From positions 3,508-67,507 of the forward strand of contig CAYRXS010000002.1 of assembly GCA_964428225.1 (NCBI GenBank): a stretch of DNA of 64,000 bases, in the 5' to 3' direction. The notes beneath the pieces were generated by a model, which was given only the letters and a program-made list of their open reading frames with translations, ran no database searches and was not told where the DNA came from. Positions 27,381-37,086 of this stretch are shown here, piece after piece. This DNA is from JBFMCU01 sp964428225. GTDB taxonomy: Bacteria; Planctomycetota; UBA1135; GCA-002686595. Position 1 is the stretch's first letter. Each line of letters starts with the position of its first letter. A program made the position numbers and the translations under genes.

Positions 27381-28124
27381 CTACGGCAGCTCCCGGATCC
27401 GGATGTTGCGGTAGAGAATCGGGGCGCCCTCCGCCTCGAAGGCGATCGGACCCTCGGCCGGAGTGCACTTCGTGCCGCCCGAGACCTCGGCGCCGTTGAC
27501 CCAGAGCCGCACCTCGCCGTTGATGCAGCGGATGTAGTACTGGTTCCACTCGCCGAAGGGACGCGTGGTCTCGCGGGTGGGAAAGCTACGTGCGCCGTTG
27601 GGAGCCGCGGGCGGGAACGGCTTCATCTTCGAGGAGCCGCAGGGGAAGACGTCCCCGTGGCAGGTGAACCAGTCCGGCGGAGAGCCGTGCTGCTTCTCCC
27701 AGTTCTCCGCGTACCCCAGGTCGAGGATCTGGATCTCGATGCCGGTGGGCAGCCCCTTTTCCGGCAGGTGGGGAACCCACACGAAGAATCCCGCGTTGCC
27801 CGCGTGGCGCTGGTGCCGCCACTCGAAGGCGATCTCGAAGTTGCGGTAGACCTTCTCGGACATGAGCCCGCCGTTCGTGTCCCCCGAGCAGGAGAGCACG
27901 CCGTCCTTCAACGACCAGGTCGTCTCGGTGCAGTTGTGCCGCCAGCCCTCGAGCGAATCGTCGACGAAGAGCTCCTTCCACCCGGCCCCGTCGAGCTCGG
28001 GCGTGATCCGCGCGACGGCCGCGGGCGGGGCGGTTTTTTCGGGCTCGTCGTCCTGGCGCCCGGCGGCGAATCCCAGAGCGCAGCAGAGAGACGCGAGCAG
28101 GATTGCGGTGGTGATGTTCGACAT
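27381..28124 (-). CDS. DUF1080 (3-keto-disaccharide hydrolase-like) protein
   Basis: A 247-residue secreted protein (signal ILLASLCCALGFAAG). It has the DUF1080 blocks GWKELFVDDSLEGWRHNC, LKDGVLSCSGDTNGGLMSEK, RNFEIAFEWRHQRHAGN and WNQYYIRCINGEVRLWVNG, ending EGPIAFEAEGAPILYRNIRI. This is a concanavalin-like jelly-roll, now linked to hydrolysis of 3-keto-glycosides and very abundant in Planctomycetota. Length is typical of a single-domain member. It stands on its own in a run of minus-strand genes, and its substrate cannot be told from sequence. Confidence 0.9.
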   Translation of the reverse strand: MSNITTAILLASLCCALGFAAGRQDDEPEKTAPPAAVARITPELDGAGWKELFVDDSLEGWRHNCTETTWSLKDGVLSCSGDTNGGLMSEKVYRNFEIAFEWRHQRHAGNAGFFVWVPHLPEKGLPTGIEIQILDLGYAENWEKQHGSPPDWFTCHGDVFPCGSSKMKPFPPAAPNGARSFPTRETTRPFGEWNQYYIRCINGEVRLWVNGAEVSGGTKCTPAEGPIAFEAEGAPILYRNIRIRELP

Positions 28125-28202
28125 GGCGGACAGGATACGAGAAAGCGCCCGGCATCGTATTCGTGACCTCGGACTCGAGGTCGCGGGCCGTGACGCGCTC
28201 GC

Positions 28203-31178
28203 TCATTCGAGACCGCGAATCTCGAAGGGATCGGCGAGGGAGGCGTTCGCCTCCTCGATCTTCTCGCGGGAGCCGACGACTCCGCGCGTCGACGCCTCGA
28301 GGGCGCGCTCGAGCCGGGGCAGGGCCTTCTCGAGCAGCGTCTCGGGGGTGACGCGCAGGATGCCCTCCCGGTAGCGGCGGCGGTCGTCGTCGCTCAGGCC
28401 GATGAGGTGGCGGCGCAGGGCGACGGCCCCCTTCGCAGCGGGGGCCAGGATCCGATCGAAGCCCCCGATCGTGCCGATGATCGCCTTCTCCACGCCTTCC
28501 TCGGTGATCCGGTCCTCGGCCCGGACGGCGCGCGCGACCTGATCGCACACCTCCATCGTGCGGAGGAGGTGGGGATCGCGATACGACATCGCCGCGAACT
28601 GACCGCCGACCGGGTCGTAGGAGCAGAAGCCGCCGTACGCTCCGCCCAGCACGCGGAGCTTCTCGTAGAAGTAGCCGTCGGAGAGCAGTCGGCTCAGGAC
28701 GGTGAGCGGCGGCGCCGCCTCGTCGCCGAGCACGGGAACCGGCGCGACCTGGGCGACGAAGTTGACCTGAGAGGAGAAGGCGAAGCCGACCCGGGGCTCC
28801 CCGAGGCCCTCGCGCTCGGCGGGGGTTTCGACCGTGCCCTCGGGTAGCGCGCGGATCAGGGCGGGCAACGCCTCGCGTGCCGCGAAGAGGCCCGCGGCGT
28901 CGGCGGTGACGTTCACCACGAGGCGGGCTCGCGAGAAGATGCGGGGACGTTCCTCTCCGGCGGCCTCGAGCAGCTCGGGCAGGGCGCCCTCGAGGTTCTT
29001 CGCCGCCTCGTCCAGGAAGCGAATCTGGCTGAAACCGCTGTATTGTTCGTTCCGGTAGCTGGGAAGGTCCTGCCCCGCGGCGGCCAGCAGACCGGCGTGG
29101 TGGTGTCCCATCTCCAGGACGTTCGACCGCGCTCCGTTGCGCATCTCGAGGAGCAGGTCCCGAGCTCGCTCACGATCGCCGAGGTCGCCGGCGACGGCCA
29201 GGTCGCGCAGGATCGCGGTCAGCTCGCCGACGTTGCGATCGAGCGCCCGGCCGCCGAGCGTCATCCGCAGGACGGCTCTCCCGCCGTCGAGGTGGCGCAT
29301 CGCCGACACCCCGCAGCTCACCCCCCCGGTGAAGAGCGCCTTGCGTCTCGCCATCTCGTCGTAGCTCAGCCCCGCCGCGCCCATGCCGCTGGTGAGGCGG
29401 CCGAGGTACGGCAGCAGCGTGTGGCGCTCGTCCGCCACGGGAGCCGCGTCGAACGACAGGCCGACGTACGTGAGCCCTCCGGTGAAGAGCTCGTGCTCGA
29501 GGACCGTGACCCCCTCGATCTCGGCGATCTCGGTGGGGACGGTGTGCAGCTCGTGGGGAATGTCCTCCACCCGCACCCGGGGCAGAGTGGCGAGGATCTC
29601 GGGCGGATCCGGCGTCTCCTGGGCCTTCTTGAGCGCTCTCGCCTCGTCGCGAACGCGCTCGAGGTCGGCGGGATCGAGCGACCGCTTGTGCGCGGCCATC
29701 TTCTCGCGGAGGACCGCCTCCCTCTCTTCGGAATACGTCTCCGACGGATAGCTGACGGCCAGCAACCGGTGAGGATTGTCGAGGAGCCACCGGCGGATCG
29801 TGTCCTGGAAGACGTGCTCGTTCTCGCGCCAGCGCTCGCGCACCTCGTCGATGGCCGTCGACAGCGTCAAGCCCACCTTGGGATCCGCGTCGTAGTTCCA
29901 CGTCTGGATGGCGCGGATGAGCAGCCGCACGGGATAGCTCGAGCCGATCTCCTTGCTCGCGAGCTCGAACTGGTGGAAGGCGCCGCGCAGGAGCTCGTCG
30001 TCGACGCCGTTGTCCGCGAGCTCGCGGAGCGTGTCGAGCACGAGCCGCTCGACGTCCCCCGCCCGCTCTCGTTCCGTACCACGCAGCCCCACGATGAAGA
30101 GCGACTGCTTGAAGTCGGTGTCGAACATCGACTCCGGCGAGACGTCCTCGCCGAGTCCGGATTCCAGGAGCCTCTTGCGCAACGGCCCGGCCGCCGTGCC
30201 GAGCAGGGCCTGGTAGAGAACGCGGAGGAGGATGGTCTCCTGCGGGTTCGCGGTCTCCGCGGCCATCCAGGCCAGGTTGACCACGGTCTTCTTCTCCAGG
30301 CTCTCACCCTTGGCCACCGGATAGGCGCTATCGATCCGCCGGGGCTCGCTCCAGGGGGGCTGATCGGCGATCGACGAGTCGACCTCGACGCGCGACGCCG
30401 GCCCGTGGTGCGCGAGCTCGCCCTCGAGGAACGCGAGCTGGTCGGCGGTGGAGATGTCGCCGTACAGGAAGATGCGCGCGTTGGAGAGCGAGTAGAAGCG
30501 GCGGTGGAACTCGCGGAAGCCCTCGTAGGTGAGCTCGGGCATCACCTCCGGATCACCACCGGAGCTCTTGCCGTAGCAGTTGTCCGGATAGAGCGCCTCC
30601 TGCAGGTTCTTCTCGGTGAGCTGCCCCACGGAGGAGTAGGCGCCCTTCATCTCGTTGTAGACGACTCCCGAGATCGTCAGCGGACTCTCGAGGTCGTCGG
30701 GATCCTCGAGCTCGAGGTGGTGTCCTTCCTGCCGAAACGTCTCCTCGGACAAGCGGGGGTGCAGCGTGACGTCGAGGTACACGGTGGCCAGGTTGAAGTA
30801 GTCCGCGGGCACCGCGCTCGCCACGGGATAGACGGTCTTGTCCGGCCACGTCATGGCGTTGATGAACGTGGCGAGCGACCCCCGCGCCAGCTCGTTGAAC
30901 GCGTCCTTCACCGGGAACCGCTCCGATCCCGCGAGCACGCTGTGCTCGATGATGAGGGGGACTCCCGTGGAATCGCTCGGCGGCGTCCGGAACCCGATCG
31001 AGAACAGGTTCTCCGGATCCTCGGCATGTAGGTGCAGCACCTGCGCCCCGCTCGCCTCGTGCGTCGCCTCGTAGGCGACCGCCCGCACGTCTTCGAGCGG
31101 AGTGACGCGATCGATCGTGAATCCGTGGAGCCTCTCGCCCGGCTCGTGACACGCCCTCGGCAGCTTGGTCTCGGTCAT
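28203..31178 (-). CDS. M16C metalloprotease (PreP/presequence protease-like), altered zinc motif
   Basis: A 991-residue protein matching the four-domain PreP/Cym1 layout (about 970-1000). The N-terminal zinc region reads STGVPLIIEHSVLAGSERFP, where the family has HxxEH in a GxPHxxEHSVLxGS context. Here the first His is Leu (L75, codon CTC at 30954-30956), while E78 and H79 remain, as does the third ligand E176 in VVYNEMKGAYSS. Loss of one zinc ligand would probably impair catalysis unless it is a sequence error. The family degrades peptides in a closed chamber, in bacteria usually in the cytosol or periplasm; no signal peptide is seen here. Upstream is the HzsA-like gene. Confidence 0.88.
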   Translation of the reverse strand: MTETKLPRACHEPGERLHGFTIDRVTPLEDVRAVAYEATHEASGAQVLHLHAEDPENLFSIGFRTPPSDSTGVPLIIEHSVLAGSERFPVKDAFNELARGSLATFINAMTWPDKTVYPVASAVPADYFNLATVYLDVTLHPRLSEETFRQEGHHLELEDPDDLESPLTISGVVYNEMKGAYSSVGQLTEKNLQEALYPDNCYGKSSGGDPEVMPELTYEGFREFHRRFYSLSNARIFLYGDISTADQLAFLEGELAHHGPASRVEVDSSIADQPPWSEPRRIDSAYPVAKGESLEKKTVVNLAWMAAETANPQETILLRVLYQALLGTAAGPLRKRLLESGLGEDVSPESMFDTDFKQSLFIVGLRGTERERAGDVERLVLDTLRELADNGVDDELLRGAFHQFELASKEIGSSYPVRLLIRAIQTWNYDADPKVGLTLSTAIDEVRERWRENEHVFQDTIRRWLLDNPHRLLAVSYPSETYSEEREAVLREKMAAHKRSLDPADLERVRDEARALKKAQETPDPPEILATLPRVRVEDIPHELHTVPTEIAEIEGVTVLEHELFTGGLTYVGLSFDAAPVADERHTLLPYLGRLTSGMGAAGLSYDEMARRKALFTGGVSCGVSAMRHLDGGRAVLRMTLGGRALDRNVGELTAILRDLAVAGDLGDRERARDLLLEMRNGARSNVLEMGHHHAGLLAAAGQDLPSYRNEQYSGFSQIRFLDEAAKNLEGALPELLEAAGEERPRIFSRARLVVNVTADAAGLFAAREALPALIRALPEGTVETPAEREGLGEPRVGFAFSSQVNFVAQVAPVPVLGDEAAPPLTVLSRLLSDGYFYEKLRVLGGAYGGFCSYDPVGGQFAAMSYRDPHLLRTMEVCDQVARAVRAEDRITEEGVEKAIIGTIGGFDRILAPAAKGAVALRRHLIGLSDDDRRRYREGILRVTPETLLEKALPRLERALEASTRGVVGSREKIEEANASLADPFEIRGLE

Positions 31179-31274
31179 GGGGCGGATTCTAGCGAGCGGG
31201 CACCACGTCGCGGGCCGGGGGTCGGGGAATCGTCGCTCGGCGAATGGTGCCGCGGGGGGTGGCTCGCTCGTGGT

Positions 31275-34247
31275 TTACCTCGCGACGAGCTCCGCGCCGG
31301 GCATGTCCAGGCGGGGCCTCTCCTCCACGAGCGCGCGGATGGAGTCGAAGGTGCGCAGGATGGCTTGGTAGTCCGGATCCTCGCGGGAGAGGAAGACGGA
31401 ACCGCAGATGCCGCGTCCTCCGGCGGCCTCGGCCAGGGGGGCGGAGAGGAAGGTGTTCTCCTCGACGTTGGTGATACGAGTGTAGAACCGGCGCGGGACG
31501 CCTTCCGCGTGACAATCGACACAGCGGCGGGCCTGGACCTCGCGCAGCACGACGTCGAGCTCCGGGGGCAGGAGACGCCGACAGCCCATGCGGTCGTAGT
31601 GGTTGGAGTCGGCGTTGTCGTAGTAGGGGACGTTGAGGTCCATCCACGCGAAGAGGCGGCGCCGGGAGTCGCGGTCCATCGCCACCCGGGGCTTGCCCTC
31701 GTCGTCCGGGTGCCCGCTCCGGACGAGGTCGGCCACGGCGCTGGCGGCCGCGCCCCACGTCCTCGGCTCGATCATGAGGATGTTGGCCTCCGCGCCGTTG
31801 ATGGAGGAGATCCACCTCACGTACGGACTTCGACCGACCGCGTCGAGGTTGGCGAGGCCGTGAGTCTCCGGATGCCACGCCCCGTGGGTTCCCGTGCGCG
31901 CGAGCACGTCATAGGACACGCTGAAGAAGTCCGTCTTGTCGCCGCTGAGGTCGACTCCCCCCTGCTCGTGGCGGGCGTCGTGGCAGCCCACGCAGTGCTC
32001 GTCGAGGACCGGCTGCACGATGTCGGGATAGCTGAAATTCACGCGTCCCCACTCGGGCGCCCGCAGGGTCTGGGGGGCTCGTCCCGCCGCGGCGAGGCGT
32101 GCGGTCTCCGCGCGGGGAACGGCGTGGTTCGGGTCCGCGTGGCAACCGACGCAGCTGCGCTGCTCCCCCGGCTGGAAGTGGACGAAGGTGCGCATGCGCT
32201 GGATGGCGCGGCCTTCCTCGTCGAGGGCGAGGAAGTACACCGGGATTCCCGATGGCACCTCGAAGGATGCGGAGCCGTCCTCCTCCACGTCGGCGTGGCC
32301 CCAGATCTTCTTGGGGGCGTAGGTGGCGCCGCACGAGACGAGCGGAAACTGGAACCCGAACGCGGAGTTCGCCGCGTACTGCGTGCACGTGGGCACCTGG
32401 TCGTACAGCGGAGCCCAGTTGCTCTTCTCGATCTCCTCGACGACGCAGATCTCGGCGACCTCACCGCGTTCCACTCCGGGACCGAGACCGTCGTACACGT
32501 CCGCCACGAAGACGTTCGCCCAGGATCCGGCTTCCTCGGGCAAGGCGGACGGGAGCGCCGGAGGCACCTCCACCGCGCGGAGGGGCTGGGGGCTGTAGAA
32601 GCCCATTCCGGCGCGAGGCTCGAGCAGCGTGGTCTGTTCCGTGCCGTCGTAGTCGCGAAGGATGACCGCCCCCCGTCGCGACACGAGGAAGTACCGCTCG
32701 TCCAACGGGAACGGACTCTCGTAGGGACCGCGGTTCTGGAGGTGGTTGCCGTTCCCCCGGTCCACGCGACCGATCGAGATCTCCGGCGTGACGTTGCGGA
32801 TCGCATCCTGCGCGTTCGAGCCCCGGGCGGGATCGATGATGCCGATCGCCCCCCGGCACGAGCCGTTGTGCGCGGTCAGGACGCACAGGATCTTCCCCGT
32901 GTCCCCGATCGAGCGGGCCTCCATGAAGGTCCCCGGCTCCAGGACGCGGTTGCCGAAGAGCCCGGAGACTCCCGTGCCATCGGGGCGTATCGTCCAGAGG
33001 CTCTGGATGGGGATGGCCGGACGGTCGACGTACTCCCAGCGGCTGTAGACGATCCGACCGTCGTCGAGGACGCTCGGGGTGAAGTCGTTGAGGTAGCCGT
33101 GGGAGAGCCGCGTCACGTTCTCCCCGTCCTCGTCCATCCGGTACAGCAGGGGGGACGTCGTGACGAAGCAGTAGGCGAAGGACTCCTTGCGATCCGAGAG
33201 GAAGGCGATGCCGCCGTCCGGAAGCCAGCACGGATTGAAGTTGTTGCTCGCTCCCGAGGTCACGCGTCGCAGGCCGGAGCCGTCGACGTTCATCCGGTAG
33301 ATCTGGTACTTGGTGGCGGGATCGGGGTCCGGTCCACACGTGCGATTGCGCGCGTCCTGTTCGCCGGGAGTGCCGTCGGTCTCCTTGTAGCTGAACAGCA
33401 CCTCGCGTCCGTCGAACGAGAGCCGCGCATCCATGACCTCGCCGTCGCCCGCATCGAAGATCTCCCGCAGCTCACCGCCATCCTCGCCGGGGGTGAAGAC
33501 GTGGATGCCGCCTCCGGGGACGAATCCCTCGGCGTGGTACGTGTAGACGTGACTGATCCGGTACTCGTGGCGCTGGACGACGAGCAGCCTGGTGAAGCCG
33601 AGCTCTCCCCGCGTGACGGCCGCGGCGAGCACGGAGGATTCGGGCACGGGGGACGCGGGGAAGCCGTCCCCCGGAGCCGGAGGCTGGTAGGCGGGAAGCG
33701 GCTCGAATGCTCCCAGGAAGGCGTCCGTCGGCGACTCCGCGAAGACCTGGATCTCGGCGGCTCCCGGATTCGGGCCGCCATGGGCGCTCAGGAAAGCGAT
33801 GGAGAGCTCCCGTGCCAACGTGGGCGCGGGAAGGGTGATCCGTTGGGGTCCGTGCCCCGACCGCAGGCTTCCTTCGACCACGGGTCTCGCGTCGCCATCG
33901 AGCGTGACCTCGTAGTCCTTCCAGCATTCGACCACGAACGACGTGCGTCCGTAGTAGACGATCTCGGACACGGTGACCGGAGCCGGCCACGCGAAGGTGA
34001 TCCGGGCGCCGTTTCGATGAGTCCGGCCGTCGACAGCCCACTCCTCCCCGGCGCCGGTGCGAAGCTCCTTCTCGGGGATGATGCCGTCGGCGACGTACTC
34101 CGCTCGGTACTCGGCGCTGTACTCCGATTCGGCGGTCACCTTCGCGTCGCGCGCCAGATTGCGCGGATCGTCCTGAGCAGCTGCCCCGAGCGCGAGGCTC
34201 GCCTCCAGGGCACCAATCACCATGAGCCAGATCGAGAAACGCACCAT
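31275..34247 (-). CDS. Tri-heme propeller cytochrome, HzsA-related
   Basis: A 990-residue exported protein (signal ending GAAAQ). It begins with a discoidin-like domain (NLARDAKVTAESEYSAEY onwards), continues as a TolB-like propeller (PSVLDDGRIVYSRWEYVDRP; LPDGGIAFLSDRKE) and ends in a heme-binding part with three CxxCH motifs: CVGCH near residue 698, CVGCH near 751 and CVDCH near 907. This layout is the HzsA (hydrazine synthase alpha subunit)-related family, common in non-anammox Planctomycetota. HzsA itself has two hemes and works with HzsB and HzsC, which are absent here, so hydrazine synthesis is not claimed. A periplasmic redox or nitrogen-compound role is possible. The ATG at 34247 is the start that keeps the signal peptide N-terminal. 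Confidence 0.8.
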   Translation of the reverse strand: MVRFSIWLMVIGALEASLALGAAAQDDPRNLARDAKVTAESEYSAEYRAEYVADGIIPEKELRTGAGEEWAVDGRTHRNGARITFAWPAPVTVSEIVYYGRTSFVVECWKDYEVTLDGDARPVVEGSLRSGHGPQRITLPAPTLARELSIAFLSAHGGPNPGAAEIQVFAESPTDAFLGAFEPLPAYQPPAPGDGFPASPVPESSVLAAAVTRGELGFTRLLVVQRHEYRISHVYTYHAEGFVPGGGIHVFTPGEDGGELREIFDAGDGEVMDARLSFDGREVLFSYKETDGTPGEQDARNRTCGPDPDPATKYQIYRMNVDGSGLRRVTSGASNNFNPCWLPDGGIAFLSDRKESFAYCFVTTSPLLYRMDEDGENVTRLSHGYLNDFTPSVLDDGRIVYSRWEYVDRPAIPIQSLWTIRPDGTGVSGLFGNRVLEPGTFMEARSIGDTGKILCVLTAHNGSCRGAIGIIDPARGSNAQDAIRNVTPEISIGRVDRGNGNHLQNRGPYESPFPLDERYFLVSRRGAVILRDYDGTEQTTLLEPRAGMGFYSPQPLRAVEVPPALPSALPEEAGSWANVFVADVYDGLGPGVERGEVAEICVVEEIEKSNWAPLYDQVPTCTQYAANSAFGFQFPLVSCGATYAPKKIWGHADVEEDGSASFEVPSGIPVYFLALDEEGRAIQRMRTFVHFQPGEQRSCVGCHADPNHAVPRAETARLAAAGRAPQTLRAPEWGRVNFSYPDIVQPVLDEHCVGCHDARHEQGGVDLSGDKTDFFSVSYDVLARTGTHGAWHPETHGLANLDAVGRSPYVRWISSINGAEANILMIEPRTWGAAASAVADLVRSGHPDDEGKPRVAMDRDSRRRLFAWMDLNVPYYDNADSNHYDRMGCRRLLPPELDVVLREVQARRCVDCHAEGVPRRFYTRITNVEENTFLSAPLAEAAGGRGICGSVFLSREDPDYQAILRTFDSIRALVEERPRLDMPGAELVAR

Positions 34248-34344
34248 TCTCCTTCCTCCCTGACGATGGGCGGGGGAAGCCGTGGATGAAACCGAGGGCA
34301 TCGTACCACCCTCGTCCGAAACCGGCTCCCGCGGGAAGGGGCTT

Positions 34345-34641
34345 TCAGTCGTGGTCCGCGAACTCGCCGAGGGAGCGGTAGCAGAAGATGAAGTCGCCGT
34401 CGCCGACCTCCACCTTGATCTCGGCGCCCCGGTTCTCGGCGTACTCGACGTAGCCGGGGATCTCGCAGTTCTCCTCGTGGCACTCGCTGACGTGGGCGGG
34501 GGACTCCTGGTCCCGGGCCTTGTCGTACCAGGACATGCAGACGTGCTCACCGAGGAGGCTCTCGGCCAGAGCGTCGGCCGCGCGCTTGGCGGCCGCGAAG
34601 TCGAAGGTCAGGTCCTCCGAGGTCAGGAGCAGCGTCTGCAT
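34345..34641 (-). CDS. Small AF1514-like conserved protein
   Basis: A 98-residue acidic cytosolic protein. The block MSWYDKARDQESPAHVSECH, followed by CEIPGYVEYAENRGAEIKVE and DFIFCYRS, resembles the AF1514/DUF5619 family of short proteins seen in archaea and sulfate reducers. Its function is unknown; the paired Cys and His in HVSECHEENC could bind a metal. A TTG at 34650 would add three residues; ATG 34641 is preferred. It lies about 100 bases upstream of the HzsA-like gene on the same strand, so it may be cotranscribed. Confidence 0.55.
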   Translation of the reverse strand: MQTLLLTSEDLTFDFAAAKRAADALAESLLGEHVCMSWYDKARDQESPAHVSECHEENCEIPGYVEYAENRGAEIKVEVGDGDFIFCYRSLGEFADHD

Positions 34642-34674
34642 GGCTGGCAATCGTCCGGTGTTCGTGAATCGGTA

Positions 34675-35762
34675 CTACGGACCGACCCGGATCTCGATGG
34701 CATCCGTCAGGCCGAAGCGGCGATTTGCGTCGCGAAGCAGCCCCTGGCCGTAGAAGTCCAGGCCGACGAGGCTGGGATCGTTGGGGACGAAGACACTGAC
34801 GGACGCCGGCGCTCCGTTCCAGCTCGCACCGAGAACGAGGTCGAGCAGCGGAAGGCTGATCAAGAGCTCGCCCGCGGCGCCGGGGGCGGAGAGGCCGAAA
34901 TTCGGAATCGAGGTGCCCGCCGGGAAGCCCGGATCGGGAAACGCCGACACGGCGAAGAACGTCACCTGGGCGCGACCATCGTGCCACTCGGATCATGGAG
35001 GAGGAAGGAGAGCGTTTGCCCGATCGCGGGCGATGCTCCCGCGTACTCGATGCTGTCCGCGGGATTCACGCCCGAACCATAGCGCAGCGTGCTCGCGATG
35101 CGTCGAAAGGTGAAGGTTCCCAGCGGCACGGTTCCGAAGAACGGTCCGCCCGTCTGGAGCTGGATCGGGTCCTGGGGATTGGTGTCCTGGTTCGACGAGA
35201 AGAAGCCGGTGCCGCTGTCGGTTCCCGCATCGTAGGTGTAGAGGTCGATCGTGAGGTCGTCGATCCAGCCATTGGCGTCGAGGAGCGAGACGTCGTGTAC
35301 TCCGACGAACCAGTCGGGGCTCGGCGCGACCATCGTCGTCAGGCTGATGAGCGGGAAGGCATCCGTGACCGTGAAGGTGGTCACGGCCTGGCCCGGCGAC
35401 ACGGGGAGGCCCGGGCCGGTAACGAACTCGCCCGCCGTTCCCGCCGCGATCGCGGCCTGAATCTCGGTGATCAGGGTCCCGATGGATCCGGTCTCCGCCA
35501 TGATCTCGATACCGGGGCTGGCGATCCCCCCCGGTTGCCAGACCTGGTACAGGTCGTTGTGTGTTCCTCCGATCAGCGGGGAGAAGTGCGCGCCGGAGGG
35601 AAAGGCGCTCGGGTGAGTGACGCTGCTCCAGGTGCCGTCGAACGTCACCTCGTATTCCGCCGCGGTCGTTTGGGCACCGGCGGTGGCCGGCAGGGCGAGG
35701 AGGAGGGCGGCGGAAAGCGCGAGGGTGCGGCGCGGGGATCGCTCGAGGAGGGGTGTGAACAT
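34675..35762 (-). CDS. Spondin_N secreted protein with tail domain, split by a -1 frameshift
   Basis: Two overlapping frames form one protein. The first, 266 residues from the ATG at 35762, has a signal peptide (LLLALPATAGAQ) and a spondin N-terminal domain: AEYEVTFDGTWSSVTHPSAF, APSPDWFVGVHDVSLLDANG and WIDDLTIDLYTYDAGTDSG. Spondin_N is an extracellular matrix-type domain that occurs in bacteria. The frame ends in TGA at 34962-34964 after GQTLSFLLHDPSGTMVA. The second frame picks up at 34965 (a GTG overlapping the stop) and gives the rest of the tail domain: VTFFAVSAFPDPGFPAG and onward to FGLTDAIEIRVG. One missing base near 34965-34969 restores a single frame. It may be a sequence error, a mutation or programmed slippage. 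Confidence 0.75.
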
Positions 35763-36018
35763 GGATTCTCGTGAGCTCGGGTTGAAGGGAACTGCAGAGC
35801 CGGGAAGATCTCGTACTGTCAACGCCCACGTTCGTGACCGCCGGCATCGGATCTTCTTCGAGGATCCCGCGGAGGGGCTCCCCGAGCTCCGCCCTATCCA
35901 AGATCCTCCCCTCCACCGAAACGGCGTCGTCGGGAAACCGTATGGTGAGCGACGTTCCCCGGACCATGCCGCCTGCCGATCTCGCGCTTCCGCCGCGCGC
36001 CGAACCCGGAGCCATGCC

Positions 36019-37074
36019 ATGAACCAGCCGCTCCTTCGCGCCCTGTCGTCCTCGGCCCTCGCCTTCGCCGTTCTCTCGTGTGCCGAGGGCGTGGAGTACT
36101 CGACGGTGGTGGTCGAACGAGGAACCGTTGCGCGTCACGCCGTGGCCACCGGGCGGATCGAGCCGCGGTTCGAGGTGCCCGTCAAGTCGCGCCACGGAGG
36201 CGTGTTGGCGCAGCGATTCGTCGCGTTGGGGCAGAAGGTGGAGAAGGACGAGGCGTTGGTCGAGGTGCGGCCCGTGGTCACCGATCTCGACATGCTCCAG
36301 GCGGAGCGTGCGCTCCTCGCGGCGCGCGAGGCGGAGGAGAACGCCACCGAGCTGCGCGACGGCGAGAACGTGATGGGGCGGACCATGCTGTGGTACCAGG
36401 GAAAGGACAACGTGGAGCGCATGACCAAGAACGTGGAGCGCGCCCTGTCCGACGCGGAAGAGCAGCTCCAGCTCCTGCGCGAGGGACACGCGGAGCTGGA
36501 CGGCAAGACGATCGACTTCATCGTGCGCTCCCCGATCGAAGGGAACGTGATCGACCTGTCCGCCGAGGTAGGGCAACCGGTGGTGCCGGCCAGCTCCTAC
36601 GGGTCGGGTACCGAGCTGCTCATCCTCGCCGACATGGACCACCCGATCTTCCGGGGGACGGTGAACGAAATCGACGTGGGACGGTTGCGCGAGGGGATGA
36701 AGGCTACGCTCGAGGTCGGAGCCCTCCCCGGGGCGAGGGTGGAGGGCGAGCTCGTGGAGATCTCCCTGCGCTCCCGAATCGTGAACAACGCCACCGTGTT
36801 CGACGTGAAGCTCGCGGTCACCCCGCCACCGGAGCTCGTGCTGCGTTCGGGCTACTCCGCTGTGGCCCGCATCGAGCTCCAGCGGACCGAGGACGTTCTC
36901 GTTCTTCCCGAACGCGTGGTGGACTACCGCGGCGAGAAGGCCTTCGTGGTGATGAGCGACGGCAAGGGGGGCACGATCGAGAAGGAGGTCGGGGCGGGTC
37001 TGAGCGATGGGCTCACCGTCGAGATCACCCGCGGTCTCGAAGCGGGCGACGAGGTCCTCGAGCGCGTCTGGTAG
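36019..37074 (+). CDS. MacA-type periplasmic adaptor (membrane fusion protein)
   Basis: A 351-residue HlyD/MacA family adaptor. The N-terminus is hydrophobic and ends in a probable lipid Cys (AVLSC, C21). It has a first lipoyl half (VKSRHGGVLAQRFVALGQKV), a coiled-coil hairpin (about residues 90-160, including RALSDAEEQLQLLREGHAEL), a second lipoyl half (DFIVRSPIEGNVIDLSAEVG), a beta-barrel and a C-terminal domain ending GLEAGDEVLERVW. Such proteins link an inner-membrane ABC exporter to an outer-membrane channel. It is the first of four genes that encode a complete MacAB-type exporter without its TolC partner. The ATG at 36019 lies in cc-atgaacc and has no strong ribosome-binding site. Confidence 0.85.
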   Translation: MNQPLLRALSSSALAFAVLSCAEGVEYSTVVVERGTVARHAVATGRIEPRFEVPVKSRHGGVLAQRFVALGQKVEKDEALVEVRPVVTDLDMLQAERALLAAREAEENATELRDGENVMGRTMLWYQGKDNVERMTKNVERALSDAEEQLQLLREGHAELDGKTIDFIVRSPIEGNVIDLSAEVGQPVVPASSYGSGTELLILADMDHPIFRGTVNEIDVGRLREGMKATLEVGALPGARVEGELVEISLRSRIVNNATVFDVKLAVTPPPELVLRSGYSAVARIELQRTEDVLVLPERVVDYRGEKAFVVMSDGKGGTIEKEVGAGLSDGLTVEITRGLEAGDEVLERVW

Positions 37075-37086
37075 TCGAGCACGGCC

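Noticed and set aside
31275..34247. Hydrazine synthase subunit and anammox metabolism
   Set aside because: HzsB, HzsC and other anammox genes are absent and the heme count differs from HzsA; only a family relation is claimed.
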